A stretch of DNA of 58,983 nt, taken from assembly GCA_963768165.1 (NCBI GenBank), contig CAVYHJ010000004.1:1-58983 (forward strand), given 5' to 3'. A model generated the notes under the pieces. It was not told the DNA's origin. It ran no database searches and saw only the letters and a program-made list of their open reading frames with translations. The first letter of the stretch is position 1. The number at the start of each line of letters is the position of its first letter. Of the stretch, positions 8,052 to 17,201 are shown in pieces. The DNA is from CAVYHJ01 sp963768165 [NCBI: uncultured bacterium]. Lineage in GTDB: Bacteria > UBP4 > UBA4092. Position numbers and translations under genes: made by a program.

Positions 8052-9398
8052 TTATAACCTGACAATGTGAGGACTTTTATTGCCTTTCAACGCATTTCGC
8101 GTGTCAACAATCAAAGGCGCGTGTTTTACAATCAAAGGATAATTAAAAACTGAATGGGCGGTGACAATCACGGCACAATCCACTTTTCCCAAACAAGCGG
8201 GTGTCAGATATACAGATTTCAGATTGATTCCCTCCGGTTGTAGAGAAGGGATATACGGGTCGGAATAACTGATTTTAGCACCTTTACTTTGCAAGAGTCG
8301 CAAAATATCTAACGCGGGGGATTCGCGAATATCATCCACATTACTTTTATAGGCTACTCCAATCACTAGAATGGAAGACCCTTTAATCGGTTTTTTATGG
8401 GCGTTCAAGGCATCCGCGATTTTGGTAACAACATATTCCGGCATACCGGCATTAATTTGACCTGCCAACTCGATAATCCGGGGTTCAAACCCGACAGATT
8501 TTGCCCGCCAGGACAGGTAAAAAGGATCAATCGGTATGCAATGTCCCCCCAATCCAGGTCCCGGATAAAAGGGCATATAGCCAAACGGTTTTGTGGCGGC
8601 GGCATCAATCACTTCCCAAACATCTATTTTTAATTTATCACACATCAAAGCCAGTTCATTGACCAATCCGATATTGGTACTGCGAAACGTGTTTTCCAAA
8701 AGTTTGACCGTTTCCGCCACTTGGGATGAAGAAACGGGAATTACTTTATCCAGGGCGATTTGATAAAAGGCAACCGCCATCCGGGTACATTCCGAAGTTA
8801 TTCCACCAACGATTTTAGGTATATTTTTGGTGGTATATTTTTTATTTCCCGGGTCAATGCGTTCCGGTGAAAAAGCAAGGTAAAAATCTTTTCCCGCTTT
8901 CAATCCGGTTTCTTCAAATAAAGGTAATAATAATTCGTCGGTGGTACCCGGATAGGTGGTGCTTTCCAGGATAATCAATTGGTCTTTGTGGAGATATTGG
9001 GCAATCTGCCGCGCTGATTCCATGATATAGGAAACGTCCGGGTCTTTGGTTTTGCTCAAAGGCGTTGGGACACAGATGTTCACGGCATCCATTTTCGCAA
9101 GGACAGAAAAATCCGTGGTTCCTTTGAGTTTCTTTTGCTTCACGAGAGTTCGGATATCTTCTGACGGAATATCCGGGATATAGGATTTCCCAGCATTCAA
9201 TTGTTTAATCTTTCCCGAGTTTAAATCAATTCCTGTCACGGTTAACCCGGCTTTGGCAAATTCGACGGCCAATGGCAATCCGACATACCCCATCCCAACT
9301 ATAGCGGATTTAATCGTGCGTGATAAAATCTTTTTTTCCAAATCTGTCGTACTTGCTTTAGACAACTTTGTTCTTTTTCTTTTATTTTGTATGAACAT
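8052..9398 (-). CDS. UDP-N-acetylhexosamine / UDP-glucose 6-dehydrogenase family
   Basis: An NAD-dependent nucleotide-sugar dehydrogenase that oxidises C6 of a UDP-hexose(amine) to a uronic acid for surface polysaccharide. The 448 residues show a Rossmann motif (AIVGMGYVGLPLA from ~32), the ESTTYPGTT segment, FSPERIDPGN, the catalytic Cys287 in GPGLGGHCIPIDP and a C-terminal UDP-binding domain. The CIPIDPFYLSWRAK form resembles WbpA/WecC-type enzymes acting on UDP-GlcNAc or UDP-ManNAc more than plain UDP-glucose dehydrogenase; the exact substrate is inference. No Shine-Dalgarno is visible before the chosen ATG and the first ~27 residues are an unusual basic extension. It probably supplies the polysaccharide genes further right. 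Confidence 0.9.
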   Translation of the reverse strand: MFIQNKRKRTKLSKASTTDLEKKILSRTIKSAIVGMGYVGLPLAVEFAKAGLTVTGIDLNSGKIKQLNAGKSYIPDIPSEDIRTLVKQKKLKGTTDFSVLAKMDAVNICVPTPLSKTKDPDVSYIMESARQIAQYLHKDQLIILESTTYPGTTDELLLPLFEETGLKAGKDFYLAFSPERIDPGNKKYTTKNIPKIVGGITSECTRMAVAFYQIALDKVIPVSSSQVAETVKLLENTFRSTNIGLVNELALMCDKLKIDVWEVIDAAATKPFGYMPFYPGPGLGGHCIPIDPFYLSWRAKSVGFEPRIIELAGQINAGMPEYVVTKIADALNAHKKPIKGSSILVIGVAYKSNVDDIRESPALDILRLLQSKGAKISYSDPYIPSLQPEGINLKSVYLTPACLGKVDCAVIVTAHSVFNYPLIVKHAPLIVDTRNALKGNKSPHIVRL

Positions 9399-9490
9399 AA
9401 TTTGAGACTTTAAAATTGAAGATTTTTTACGATTCTATAGATGATTAATATATTTCGAATGACTTAGTTTATCTTGAGAGATATGGCGTG

Positions 9491-12490
9491 TCAAGAACTC
9501 GGTAGTTGTACGCGCAGGGCAGGGTCTCCCAGAAGATTATAAATATCCACATTATCCATACTCATTCCTTGTGATTTTAGTTTCCGCCGGGTTTTCTGAA
9601 TAATATCACCCAAGGTCCGTTCTTTTTCATTAAACAGCACGTCAAACAGTGTCCGGCTAATCGAAAAATTATCATAGGCCATACTTAAGGTACTGGCACC
9701 ATAAAAAGCAATAGCTCCTCCAGTTTTACTCCGCACCATTTCTTCTCCAAGGCAATTGGTGAAGGGAGAATCAAAATCAGCACTATAACAGGTGAGACTG
9801 AATATCAAAGGCAATTTATGGTCATTGGTAAGTTTTTTAATGTCTTCTAGAAGAAACAATTCTTTATCCGCCCAAATCCCTCCTCCTCCATGACCTGTAA
9901 AATGAACCATGACCCGTCCATCATTGAGCTCATTAAGCACACGTTCCCGTTTAGCCGTATCAATGGCTTTTGTCACAGTATTTCCGTCCATATAGAGTTT
10001 ATAGGGATTTAAACTGGAGGGAAATTTTTGTATTAATTCATCGCTATTTTGGTGAAACATGGGTTCAATCCCGGCAATCATCAAGACATTATGTTTCCAT
10101 GGTGCATCGGTTGAGTCACTTTCATAGTCCATGATTCTTTGAGTCATGCGGGTCACTTCTTCCGGTTCGTTTACCGGGAACCGACCAATACTGAGCAGAG
10201 GTTTTGAAGAATCATTGGCATATTTTTCAATAAACCAATTATCCTGTCCACTTCTATAAGAATTCTGGCGATGCCAATCGTAAGTCGGTATATAACAAGG
10301 AACATGTTTTCGGCTATTATCCAAATAATCAAAAGAGGCGTCTCCGACCAGCAGGACGTAGCGAGGAGGAGTATGCCAATATTTTTCAGTATATTCGATG
10401 AAGTCACGGATGGCTTGTGGAGAAAAAAATCCATGATTAAATTCATCATAGACTGCATCCACCGTAACAATTTTTGTTTTTAATCCTTGTTTTTCCCGGT
10501 ATTGTGCCAAAGGCTTGATCACATCATAAAAATTACGATGGGTAATAATCAAATAATCCGCGGCATTAGCGGTATTATACAGGTCAAATTTCCACATCGG
10601 TTCAATGGTAGTGGGTTCCAGCAACGGTGTTTGGTCGGAGAGAAGGATATATCTTTCCGTCTGACCGGTGGAGGCTGAAAATGATCGGACAGGAATATTT
10701 AGCACAGGGTTCGGTTCGTCATCCGTCGATGCTGCAATTTTTGCAACGATTTTTTCATCCGGATTAAAAATGCGATAATTCGACTTTGCCAAACCTTGTA
10801 ATGAGATGGTTGCATCAGAATTATTATCTGTAGAAGCCAATGTGAAAATCAAAGAACCTTGGGAAGGTTCAAGTTGTTGCCAATAACGAATATTTACCCA
10901 ATTTAAAAAACTTACATCCAGGGGATTGGAAAGAGTTTTCTTGGAGTCAATATCTCCCGGTGCTTCAAAGGTCATGGTATTTTTACCGGTACTTAAACAG
11001 GACGTAGGGACTTGAAAGTTTTCAAAGATATATTGTTTTTGACCATCCCACCGTATATCTCCAATTAGAGTTCTATTGAGATGTACCAGAACATGATGAT
11101 TGGGATGGACATTGGGATAGGAATATCCTTGCAAACAAATTTGGAATTGAGCCATGTGAGAAGTATCACTGACCAATTGGGGTAGGTTGAATTGAATATC
11201 TTGCTTGGATGGGGCCGTTAAATTAAGCCAAAACCATACGTCGGTGGCTGTATCAGGCCGATAGATAAAATCTTTAAAGTAATAGTTTTCTTCCAAATGG
11301 AGAGAATTTTGGAAATTCTGTATAAGATTTTTGGTTCCGGCATTTGTTTGTGTTGGAGATATTGAAAGAACTTTATAATGAGATAAATCCTCATTATTCT
11401 TTTTATCCCAGGTTAATTGATATACATTTTCCTTCTGGTATTCATCTGAATAGTCGGAGGCCACAAATTCTATCCAGTCACCCGGCTGAAATCGGGTGGT
11501 ATCTGAGCTATGGATGATAAAGGGAATATCTTTTTCTTGGAGGGTAATTTGAATATGGCGAGAATCAATTTTTTCCACGGGAACGGACTGTTTTTTCAAG
11601 GCATCATAAGAAACTTTATATACCCCTTCTTTTGATGTGTAAATTCTCACACCATTCAAAGAATGGTCTTTGACAAGAGAAATCAAATTAGGGGTTTCAG
11701 AGGAGGTGGTTGTAGAAGTTTTGCCGGAGCGGAGCCATTGATCCCAAAAAGTTAAAAAGGGTTTCCTTGAAAGATAATATTGAGAAATTTCTTTTTCTGT
11801 TAAGGGGGCGTTCAAGATAACGGCATCATCGAGGACTCCTGTCATTTGCAATTTTCCGTCTTGCGAGGAACCGATATTAAAATAACCTTTTAGATTGCTG
11901 GGCAACCCGGTGTGATAGAGATAATCTTTGAGTTCACCGTCAAAATATTCCTTAATGACAGTACTGTCCCACGTTATTGTCGCAAGATGCCAATCCGAAT
12001 TATCCCATATAGCCCGAAACATTGTCCAAAGACACTCTTGATTTAATCCGCCGTCTCGTTTAACAAAAAAATAATGGAAACTACCCGTTCGGAAATCCAT
12101 CCGGTTGTTCCAATTATCACCTAGAACAGAAAATAAATAGACAATTTTATTTTCTTCATAATAACTATCCGGGAGCACAAAATCCGGTTTAAACCAGATG
12201 GAAAAAGTTCCTCCGTCCTTGGAAAGATTTTTATCCACTTTATATTTCAGAACCTGTCCATCTTTTAATTCCACGCCATTGCCAAATTTCCCCTCGGTAA
12301 GAGAAATCGCGGAATTGGTATAGGCTTTAGTATCCCCTTTGGCAATCGCGGCATTAAGCGTACTGTCAAAATTCGCATAGAAGAGGATTTCCGGGGTAGG
12401 AGATTGTTCCCCTGTCGAGATGGAAGTCACGAGAAATAAGAAGACCGCCACTACTATGAAACGGATTGAACCACTAAATTTTCTCTGCAT
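9491..12490 (-). CDS. exported C25 (gingipain-like) cysteine peptidase with LamG-like domain
   Basis: A 999-residue exported protein. The signal peptide is residues 1-28. A concanavalin/LamG-like domain (~35-230, ILFYANFDSTLNAAIA start, FSIWFKPDF, LDDAVILNAPLTEKEI end) is followed by beta-rich linkers and a C25 peptidase domain (~640-990). The catalytic dyad is visible as His867 (HFTGHGGGG) and Cys901 (SLTCYSADFD). The ATG has AGGAAG at suitable spacing. The chain stops right after the caspase-like fold (GDPALRVQLPSS), so there is no C-terminal sorting domain like that of type IX-secreted gingipains. Likely roles are processing of surface proteins or extracellular proteolysis; cleavage specificity cannot be read from the sequence. 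Confidence 0.9.
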   Translation of the reverse strand: MQRKFSGSIRFIVVAVFLFLVTSISTGEQSPTPEILFYANFDSTLNAAIAKGDTKAYTNSAISLTEGKFGNGVELKDGQVLKYKVDKNLSKDGGTFSIWFKPDFVLPDSYYEENKIVYLFSVLGDNWNNRMDFRTGSFHYFFVKRDGGLNQECLWTMFRAIWDNSDWHLATITWDSTVIKEYFDGELKDYLYHTGLPSNLKGYFNIGSSQDGKLQMTGVLDDAVILNAPLTEKEISQYYLSRKPFLTFWDQWLRSGKTSTTTSSETPNLISLVKDHSLNGVRIYTSKEGVYKVSYDALKKQSVPVEKIDSRHIQITLQEKDIPFIIHSSDTTRFQPGDWIEFVASDYSDEYQKENVYQLTWDKKNNEDLSHYKVLSISPTQTNAGTKNLIQNFQNSLHLEENYYFKDFIYRPDTATDVWFWLNLTAPSKQDIQFNLPQLVSDTSHMAQFQICLQGYSYPNVHPNHHVLVHLNRTLIGDIRWDGQKQYIFENFQVPTSCLSTGKNTMTFEAPGDIDSKKTLSNPLDVSFLNWVNIRYWQQLEPSQGSLIFTLASTDNNSDATISLQGLAKSNYRIFNPDEKIVAKIAASTDDEPNPVLNIPVRSFSASTGQTERYILLSDQTPLLEPTTIEPMWKFDLYNTANAADYLIITHRNFYDVIKPLAQYREKQGLKTKIVTVDAVYDEFNHGFFSPQAIRDFIEYTEKYWHTPPRYVLLVGDASFDYLDNSRKHVPCYIPTYDWHRQNSYRSGQDNWFIEKYANDSSKPLLSIGRFPVNEPEEVTRMTQRIMDYESDSTDAPWKHNVLMIAGIEPMFHQNSDELIQKFPSSLNPYKLYMDGNTVTKAIDTAKRERVLNELNDGRVMVHFTGHGGGGIWADKELFLLEDIKKLTNDHKLPLIFSLTCYSADFDSPFTNCLGEEMVRSKTGGAIAFYGASTLSMAYDNFSISRTLFDVLFNEKERTLGDIIQKTRRKLKSQGMSMDNVDIYNLLGDPALRVQLPSS

Positions 12491-12721
12491 AAAAGACTTC
12501 CTACCTAAATATTACTTTCATTGATTCATTAAGATTTAATCAAGCGGGTATAAATTTTAGGAACAATCCTTATGAATTAAACTCACTTTATATTCTATAA
12601 TATCATATATTTTTATGATGATACTGTGCTTACTTCAATATTTTGCAGGTTCCAGCCTTAAGTGAAGGTGTCTCCCCGAGCCATCTTTCCTCGGTCAGAA
12701 ACACTCGGATAAGAAGACGAA

Positions 12722-12750
12722 TTGCAAAAAGCCAAAGTTAAAGAGGACAG
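12722..12750 (+). repeat. partial copy of a dispersed non-coding repeat
   Basis: This segment (core GCAAAAAGCC, then AAAGTTA and AGAGGACAG) matches part of the longer repeats at 16906-17046 (other strand) and 27588-27754 with only small indels. It lies in the 274-base gap upstream of the C25 gene and looks like a degraded copy. Confidence 0.55.
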
Positions 12751-12764
12751 CATAAAATGTTTCA

Positions 12765-13538
12765 CTATTGATTAGGATTGCTTTGAAACCAAGAAGTTAC
12801 AATATAAAACTGGTCAAACTGAACTTCTGTTGTGGATGATACCCCGTAAGGGACAGTATAACTAATCCGCACTTTGGAAATTCGATACCAGTTTTGATGA
12901 GGCGGAGTAACTTGCCATGAAAAGGATGCCCAAGCCAATGAATTTGGTTTACCCGTACTATCCAATCCAACTACAGGGTAATAGTTATTATTCACTGCTG
13001 AGGAACTAGCATCAAACGCAATGGCTTCGTAAGCTAGACTCCCACTGGCATCATAGAAATCACATTCCACTTTTCCACCAAGTTTGCTGTTATAAGGACT
13101 CACGGGATTCCCGCGAAAATGCAGGCAAGAATCATATTGATCCCAATGATAACCCGGTCGGGCAGTATTCCCACTAAATGTGGTAACAGTGGACATACTG
13201 ATATGACCAAATTCAATAGCGGCGGATTGACCTGCGGCACAACGTATACCTACCCAACCTTCCGTAGCATTAGAATAGGAAGTCACTATTCCAAAGCCGC
13301 TAGTGTCTACTGTCCAATGCGGATTTCCTGCCAGACCAATCCCATTATCAAATTGACCATTCTCTGGAAAAAGAGAAGAAAATTCAAAGGAACCCATAGT
13401 TGGATGAATTGGATTTGAGCCACCACTAAAATGCCAAATTTCCGAGTCTGGGATATTCGCGGTCTTACTCTGTGTAAGAAAAAAGATAGAAAAGCAAATC
13501 AATAATACAATTTTTATTACAGGATTATTTTTACTCAC
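12765..13538 (-). CDS. exported beta-rich protein, paralog 1
   Basis: A 257-residue exported protein of a family I do not recognise. It has a signal peptide (~1-27). The body is probably a jelly-roll, since it has the FGIVTSYSNATEGWVGIRC block that recurs in its neighbours (SYS...GWVGL) and ends with TEVQFDQFYIV. The same E-V-x-x-D/K-Q ending occurs in the three paralogs upstream. It is the last gene of a tightly spaced minus-strand run, and its ATG overlaps the stop of the Kelch-like gene by 4 bases. Carbohydrate binding is plausible from the fold type only. Confidence 0.7.
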   Translation of the reverse strand: MSKNNPVIKIVLLICFSIFFLTQSKTANIPDSEIWHFSGGSNPIHPTMGSFEFSSLFPENGQFDNGIGLAGNPHWTVDTSGFGIVTSYSNATEGWVGIRCAAGQSAAIEFGHISMSTVTTFSGNTARPGYHWDQYDSCLHFRGNPVSPYNSKLGGKVECDFYDASGSLAYEAIAFDASSSAVNNNYYPVVGLDSTGKPNSLAWASFSWQVTPPHQNWYRISKVRISYTVPYGVSSTTEVQFDQFYIVTSWFQSNPNQ

Positions 13539-14629
13539 CTTTTCTCTCCCTCTAATGATATTTCTTGAATCTGTAACGAATCAGAGGAGATGGAATTTGT
13601 ATCAGGGAACAAACCTGTATCCGCCAAATCGGGGTCGTAGATTTCGGCTGTATGAATGGCGCCATTATTATATCCACCTAGCCAATAGACAAATCGATCC
13701 CAAGTGCCAATGGAACCTTCCGGTTGAGAAACTAAAGAAGGCGGTGCAGGCATCCAATTACTAATCGTTTGAGTCGTTGGCAAAAAAGTAGACTGAAAGG
13801 TATTATTGGCAATTGGACCCGTATAATTCTGTATCAGAAATAAGGTGGTACGACTGGTTAATACCACCTGACCAGCAAAGGAAGAAGGTGCACCCACTAT
13901 TACCCAAGGACTCAGAGTACCATTGGTTTGAAGGGTTGCCTTTTCCAAATAGGTAGTAGACTGGCCTGGGTCTGTTCCCAGACAATACACAACATTTCCC
14001 GAATTCCATGCCAGAGATACGGCACCGTTGATTTGACTAAAAGAACTGGTATATTGGAAAGGACCCACTGAACTATCCGCATTAATCGGTCCAAACTCTA
14101 CACTGGATAAAGCACCATTCGGTGGTAAATTCGTACTATACCCTCCAAATAAATATAAATTCCCATTCAGAATTAGGGAAGCAAGGTTTTCCCTGGCACT
14201 TTTCATGACCGCAACATTCACTACCGGATTAGTCAAAGTCCCATCAGGATTAAATCCAACATAGCCGAGTTGACCACCCGGTGGATAAAAAACATTTTGA
14301 CTTCCTCCTCCGGAAACATAAATCAGGTTAGCGGTGGTAGATACCGCGTCCCCGGCATACGGCAAACCATCGTTATTTGGCCAAGTAGCTACGGTCCAAT
14401 TACTCAATGTCCCATCCAGTTGAATTAATGACATTTCATATCCACCTGGTTGTAATATATAAAAATAACCATTTCGAGTAACAGTGGGTGAAAGGTTGGC
14501 ATTCCCCGGACATGGTGACATAAGTCTCCATCCTTCGGCAGAGGCGTGTGCCGGTGGATAGTTAGAAAAAATCACTCCCAATAAGAGTGTTATTACTAAT
14601 AACACTTTTCTAAAGATAAAGTTTTTCAT
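13535..14629 (-). CDS. exported Kelch-like beta-propeller protein
   Basis: A 364-residue exported protein with repeated GGYSTN..., YVSGGG and WLGGYNNGAIHTAEIYDPD segments typical of Kelch/galactose-oxidase-type propellers. The start at 14629 is chosen because the signal peptide (MKNFIFRKVLLVITLLLGVIF, cleaved near AHASAEG) begins there and AGGAGA lies eight bases upstream. The open frame extends a further 47 codons, but those would overlap the preceding gene and bury the signal peptide. Its stop overlaps the next gene's start (ATGA). No active-site Cys/Tyr set of galactose oxidase is visible, so a binding or structural role is more likely. Confidence 0.75.
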   Translation of the reverse strand: MKNFIFRKVLLVITLLLGVIFSNYPPAHASAEGWRLMSPCPGNANLSPTVTRNGYFYILQPGGYEMSLIQLDGTLSNWTVATWPNNDGLPYAGDAVSTTANLIYVSGGGSQNVFYPPGGQLGYVGFNPDGTLTNPVVNVAVMKSARENLASLILNGNLYLFGGYSTNLPPNGALSSVEFGPINADSSVGPFQYTSSFSQINGAVSLAWNSGNVVYCLGTDPGQSTTYLEKATLQTNGTLSPWVIVGAPSSFAGQVVLTSRTTLFLIQNYTGPIANNTFQSTFLPTTQTISNWMPAPPSLVSQPEGSIGTWDRFVYWLGGYNNGAIHTAEIYDPDLADTGLFPDTNSISSDSLQIQEISLEGEKR

Positions 14630-14645
14630 AGAACGGTTCTCCTTT

Positions 14646-15362
14646 TTAATAAAACCGTATAGCCTGTAATATAATTTGTTTAATTTGCACTTCTGTTGCA
14701 AAAGGGGTACTTGGGTTGGGGTTTGGGCTAAAACCTTTAGAGTTGTTTCCCATATAATTAACCCCGACAAATCCTACTTTAAAGAAATTCTGATGAATGG
14801 GGGTAAATCTACAAGAGTAGGCATTCCATACTGTAGAAATGGCAAAAGTCGCATAACTCCATTTTGGTGTATTAGGAACGGTAGTATCCGCACATTCGGC
14901 TTTAAGTCCTCCTGATTGTAAATAACCCGGGGATATTCCAGGGGTTAAATACCCCGCAAAATAACCCCAATAAGCACTATTCGTTTGAGGTTGTATATAA
15001 CCGAAAATCGTCCCCCCACCATATTGAGCAATGGGATTGCCCCGCGCAATGATGGTCATTATGATTTCCTGTCGTTTCACCGTGGAAATATCAAGTATTG
15101 CTGTACCTAGTGACACAATGCCGAATTGTACAAAACTTGCGGTTGAAGCGGAGCATCTCAATCCTACAAAAGTATCATTTCCTAAAGTGCCAAAATAAGC
15201 TGTTGCATTAGTAAAAGAAATAACATTCCATTTAGCCGTTTCACTGTTGAAATATCCACCATCCGGTAAGATATAACTGATATCCACTGTGTCTTCACTC
15301 GCCATAGAAAAACTCCACAACCCAAGCCAAATACAACACATAATAAGTATATACCGTTTCAT
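14646..15362 (-). CDS. exported beta-rich protein, paralog 2
   Basis: About 238 residues, exported (MKRYILIMCCIWLGLWSFSMA). It shares with its neighbours the DISYILPDGGYFNSETAKWNV opening, a single long beta-rich domain and the ending ATEVQIKQIILQAIRF. I start at the ATG at 15362 because GAGGTG precedes it at normal spacing; an ATG 24 bases earlier overlaps the previous stop but has no ribosome site and would mask the signal peptide. Function unknown. Confidence 0.7.
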   Translation of the reverse strand: MKRYILIMCCIWLGLWSFSMASEDTVDISYILPDGGYFNSETAKWNVISFTNATAYFGTLGNDTFVGLRCSASTASFVQFGIVSLGTAILDISTVKRQEIIMTIIARGNPIAQYGGGTIFGYIQPQTNSAYWGYFAGYLTPGISPGYLQSGGLKAECADTTVPNTPKWSYATFAISTVWNAYSCRFTPIHQNFFKVGFVGVNYMGNNSKGFSPNPNPSTPFATEVQIKQIILQAIRFY

Positions 15363-15382
15363 ATAATTCACCTCATAATATT

Positions 15383-16114
15383 TCATTGGTCATTAATTTG
15401 AAGGGTATAGAGTTCAACTCTATCAATGACCAGTTCCGTCTCTACCGCTTGATGGGGTGCCGCCGTATAAGAGATTTGCAAATTGCGTATCTGCCACCAG
15501 TCGCATTCCCCTTGCGGAGTAAAAGTAAACGTAAAAACATTCCACGTAGACATCACCCCGAAAATTGAATCCGTACTGATCGCGTTAAATCCTTCACTCT
15601 CTAAAATTCTCGTATCGGTATCCCCGGAAGGAGTAGCTGTAGAAATCGTAGTACTAGTTGAAAACGATATGTTAGATAAGGCACTCTGGATGAACACTGA
15701 AAAATATCCCGTAACCGTTCCGTTGCTAAAGGGGGCTATGCCAGAACCCTTCGCCCAGACTTTGACAATAATCCCATCCCGTACGGTAGGAGGCGAAGTC
15801 GTACTAAAATCAATGGCGTGGTAATTCGAGGTCGTTCCAGTTCCATCCCATGTTTGAATGGCCGATTGTGCCATAATACTCCCATTGGTGTATAATGAGC
15901 GTAAGCGGATCACTGTTCGTCCATCGGTTGATACTCCAGTTATCGCATCGGTCACCCCTTTTGTGGTTATCGCCGTCCATCCTGATAAACCGGAATCAAA
16001 ATTGTTATTGTAAATCAAATTGGTACACGTAACAGTTGATATCGTATAAGCATAGGAGTGGTGAATCCAACCAATGAAAAAAATCAAAATCAATAATTTA
16101 TAATATACTTTCAT
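15383..16114 (-). CDS. exported beta-rich protein, paralog 3
   Basis: 243 residues with a signal peptide (KVYYKLLILIFFIGWIHHSYA). The mature part opens NLIYNNNFDSGLSGWTAI, the N-terminal pattern of CBM4/9-like jelly-rolls, and ends ETELVIDRVELYT, matching the family ending of its neighbours. Ser/Thr-rich. The start overlaps the upstream stop (ATGA), indicating translational coupling. A sugar-binding surface protein is a reasonable guess, not a demonstrated role. Confidence 0.7.
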   Translation of the reverse strand: MKVYYKLLILIFFIGWIHHSYAYTISTVTCTNLIYNNNFDSGLSGWTAITTKGVTDAITGVSTDGRTVIRLRSLYTNGSIMAQSAIQTWDGTGTTSNYHAIDFSTTSPPTVRDGIIVKVWAKGSGIAPFSNGTVTGYFSVFIQSALSNISFSTSTTISTATPSGDTDTRILESEGFNAISTDSIFGVMSTWNVFTFTFTPQGECDWWQIRNLQISYTAAPHQAVETELVIDRVELYTLQINDQ

Positions 16115-16779
16115 GGAGTTACCCGTACGGCTGTAAAATAGACTTGATCAATAATTACCTCGGTTGTTTGATTGGTAGCACCCGGAGGAACAGAATAACT
16201 CAATTCAAAATTTTTAACACGAGTATAATCAATAGATATGGGTTCCAGAAGAAAACTTATCTGTTCGAAATAAGTAGAATACGTTGAGAAGCTATTAGCA
16301 TCGCCTGTATCGGATTGCAAGGTCGCTTGCAAGGTTAACGGTTGGGCGGTATTGGGACTATATAAGGTGACTTGAAAAGTTCCCGCCAAAACCTGATTCA
16401 TCCGCATCTGCACACAGACTTTGAATTGATCGATAATCGTTGTACTATTCGAGATATCCAAATAAGAGTTGGTCGTTCCATCGTAAGTACCAATCGTCGC
16501 CGTTCCCCCGGAGGAAGTAACCTGTAAGCCTACCCACCCTTGACTAGAAGCAGAATAAGAATTAACCGACCCTCCTCCGGTGGAAGAACATGTCCACCCC
16601 GTTGTTCCACTGGAAAAAGAACCATAAAATGGTAAGTAGTATGTGATATCTACCTGATGAACGGTGTCCATTGCACAAGGACTGGTCGCCCAACTAAAAT
16701 TGAAAGTAGAATAAAAAACTAAAAGAGAAGAGGTGAAGAAAATGAACCTTTTGCTTGTCTGTGGAAAACTCCCTAACAT
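16111..16779 (-). CDS. exported beta-rich protein, paralog 4, first gene of the run
   Basis: About 222 residues, exported. Body: VDITYYLPFYGSFSSGTTGW opening, SYSASSQGWVGLQV block, and TTEVIIDQVYFTAV ending, all shared with the three other paralogs. I start at 16779 because TTGGAG lies about eight bases upstream and the hydrophobic segment then sits near the N-terminus; the open frame runs 17 codons further. It leads the five-gene run ending at 12765; the promoter should lie in the gap to its right. Confidence 0.7.
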   Translation of the reverse strand: MLGSFPQTSKRFIFFTSSLLVFYSTFNFSWATSPCAMDTVHQVDITYYLPFYGSFSSGTTGWTCSSTGGGSVNSYSASSQGWVGLQVTSSGGTATIGTYDGTTNSYLDISNSTTIIDQFKVCVQMRMNQVLAGTFQVTLYSPNTAQPLTLQATLQSDTGDANSFSTYSTYFEQISFLLEPISIDYTRVKNFELSYSVPPGATNQTTEVIIDQVYFTAVRVTP

Positions 16780-16905
16780 AGAGACGTCTCCAATCAATTC
16801 TAAGTATAACAGGTATTGAAGGAATGGCAAGTTTATTTTGAAAGATTTTTAAAGTTAATATATTCCTATTATGGGGTTAAAAAGGTGGTAAAAAGTGTAA
16901 GGTTG

Positions 16906-17046
16906 GCTACACACTGTCTCCGTTTTAACTCCCATTTATCTCCCACGCCAATTTGACGTACCTATTTCGGTGTTTTTTTGGTTTTTTCAGGGCGTTTCGC
17001 TGTCATTTACCTTTGGGCTTTTTGCGCTCAAGGAGTCTTCGTATCA
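16906..17046 (-). repeat. dispersed ~140-170 bp non-coding repeat, copy 1
   Basis: Read on the minus strand this segment carries four blocks in order: GATACGAAGACTC, GCGCAAAAAGCCCAAAGG...GACAG, CCCTGAAAAAA and ACGGAGACAGTGTGTAGC. The same blocks occur in the same order on the plus strand at 27588-27754. It encodes nothing visible and lies in the 371-base gap between the exported-protein run and the GT4 gene. It is most likely a MITE- or REP-like element. Confidence 0.65.
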
Positions 17047-17201
17047 ATCAATGGATATTTTTTCATCGCTCTACGGAAAGACAGTAGTCTCTGATGAAAA
17101 ATGTCTCCCAAACCACACTATACAAAACAAGAACATAAGTATATACTCTATAGCTGTCACAAGAATAGGAAGAAGAAGGCAAATTAGAACACTACCGACG
17201 A

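Noticed and set aside
9491-12490. Type IX-secreted gingipain
   Set aside because: The chain ends right after the peptidase fold without a type IX C-terminal sorting domain, and no T9SS gene is present in the window.
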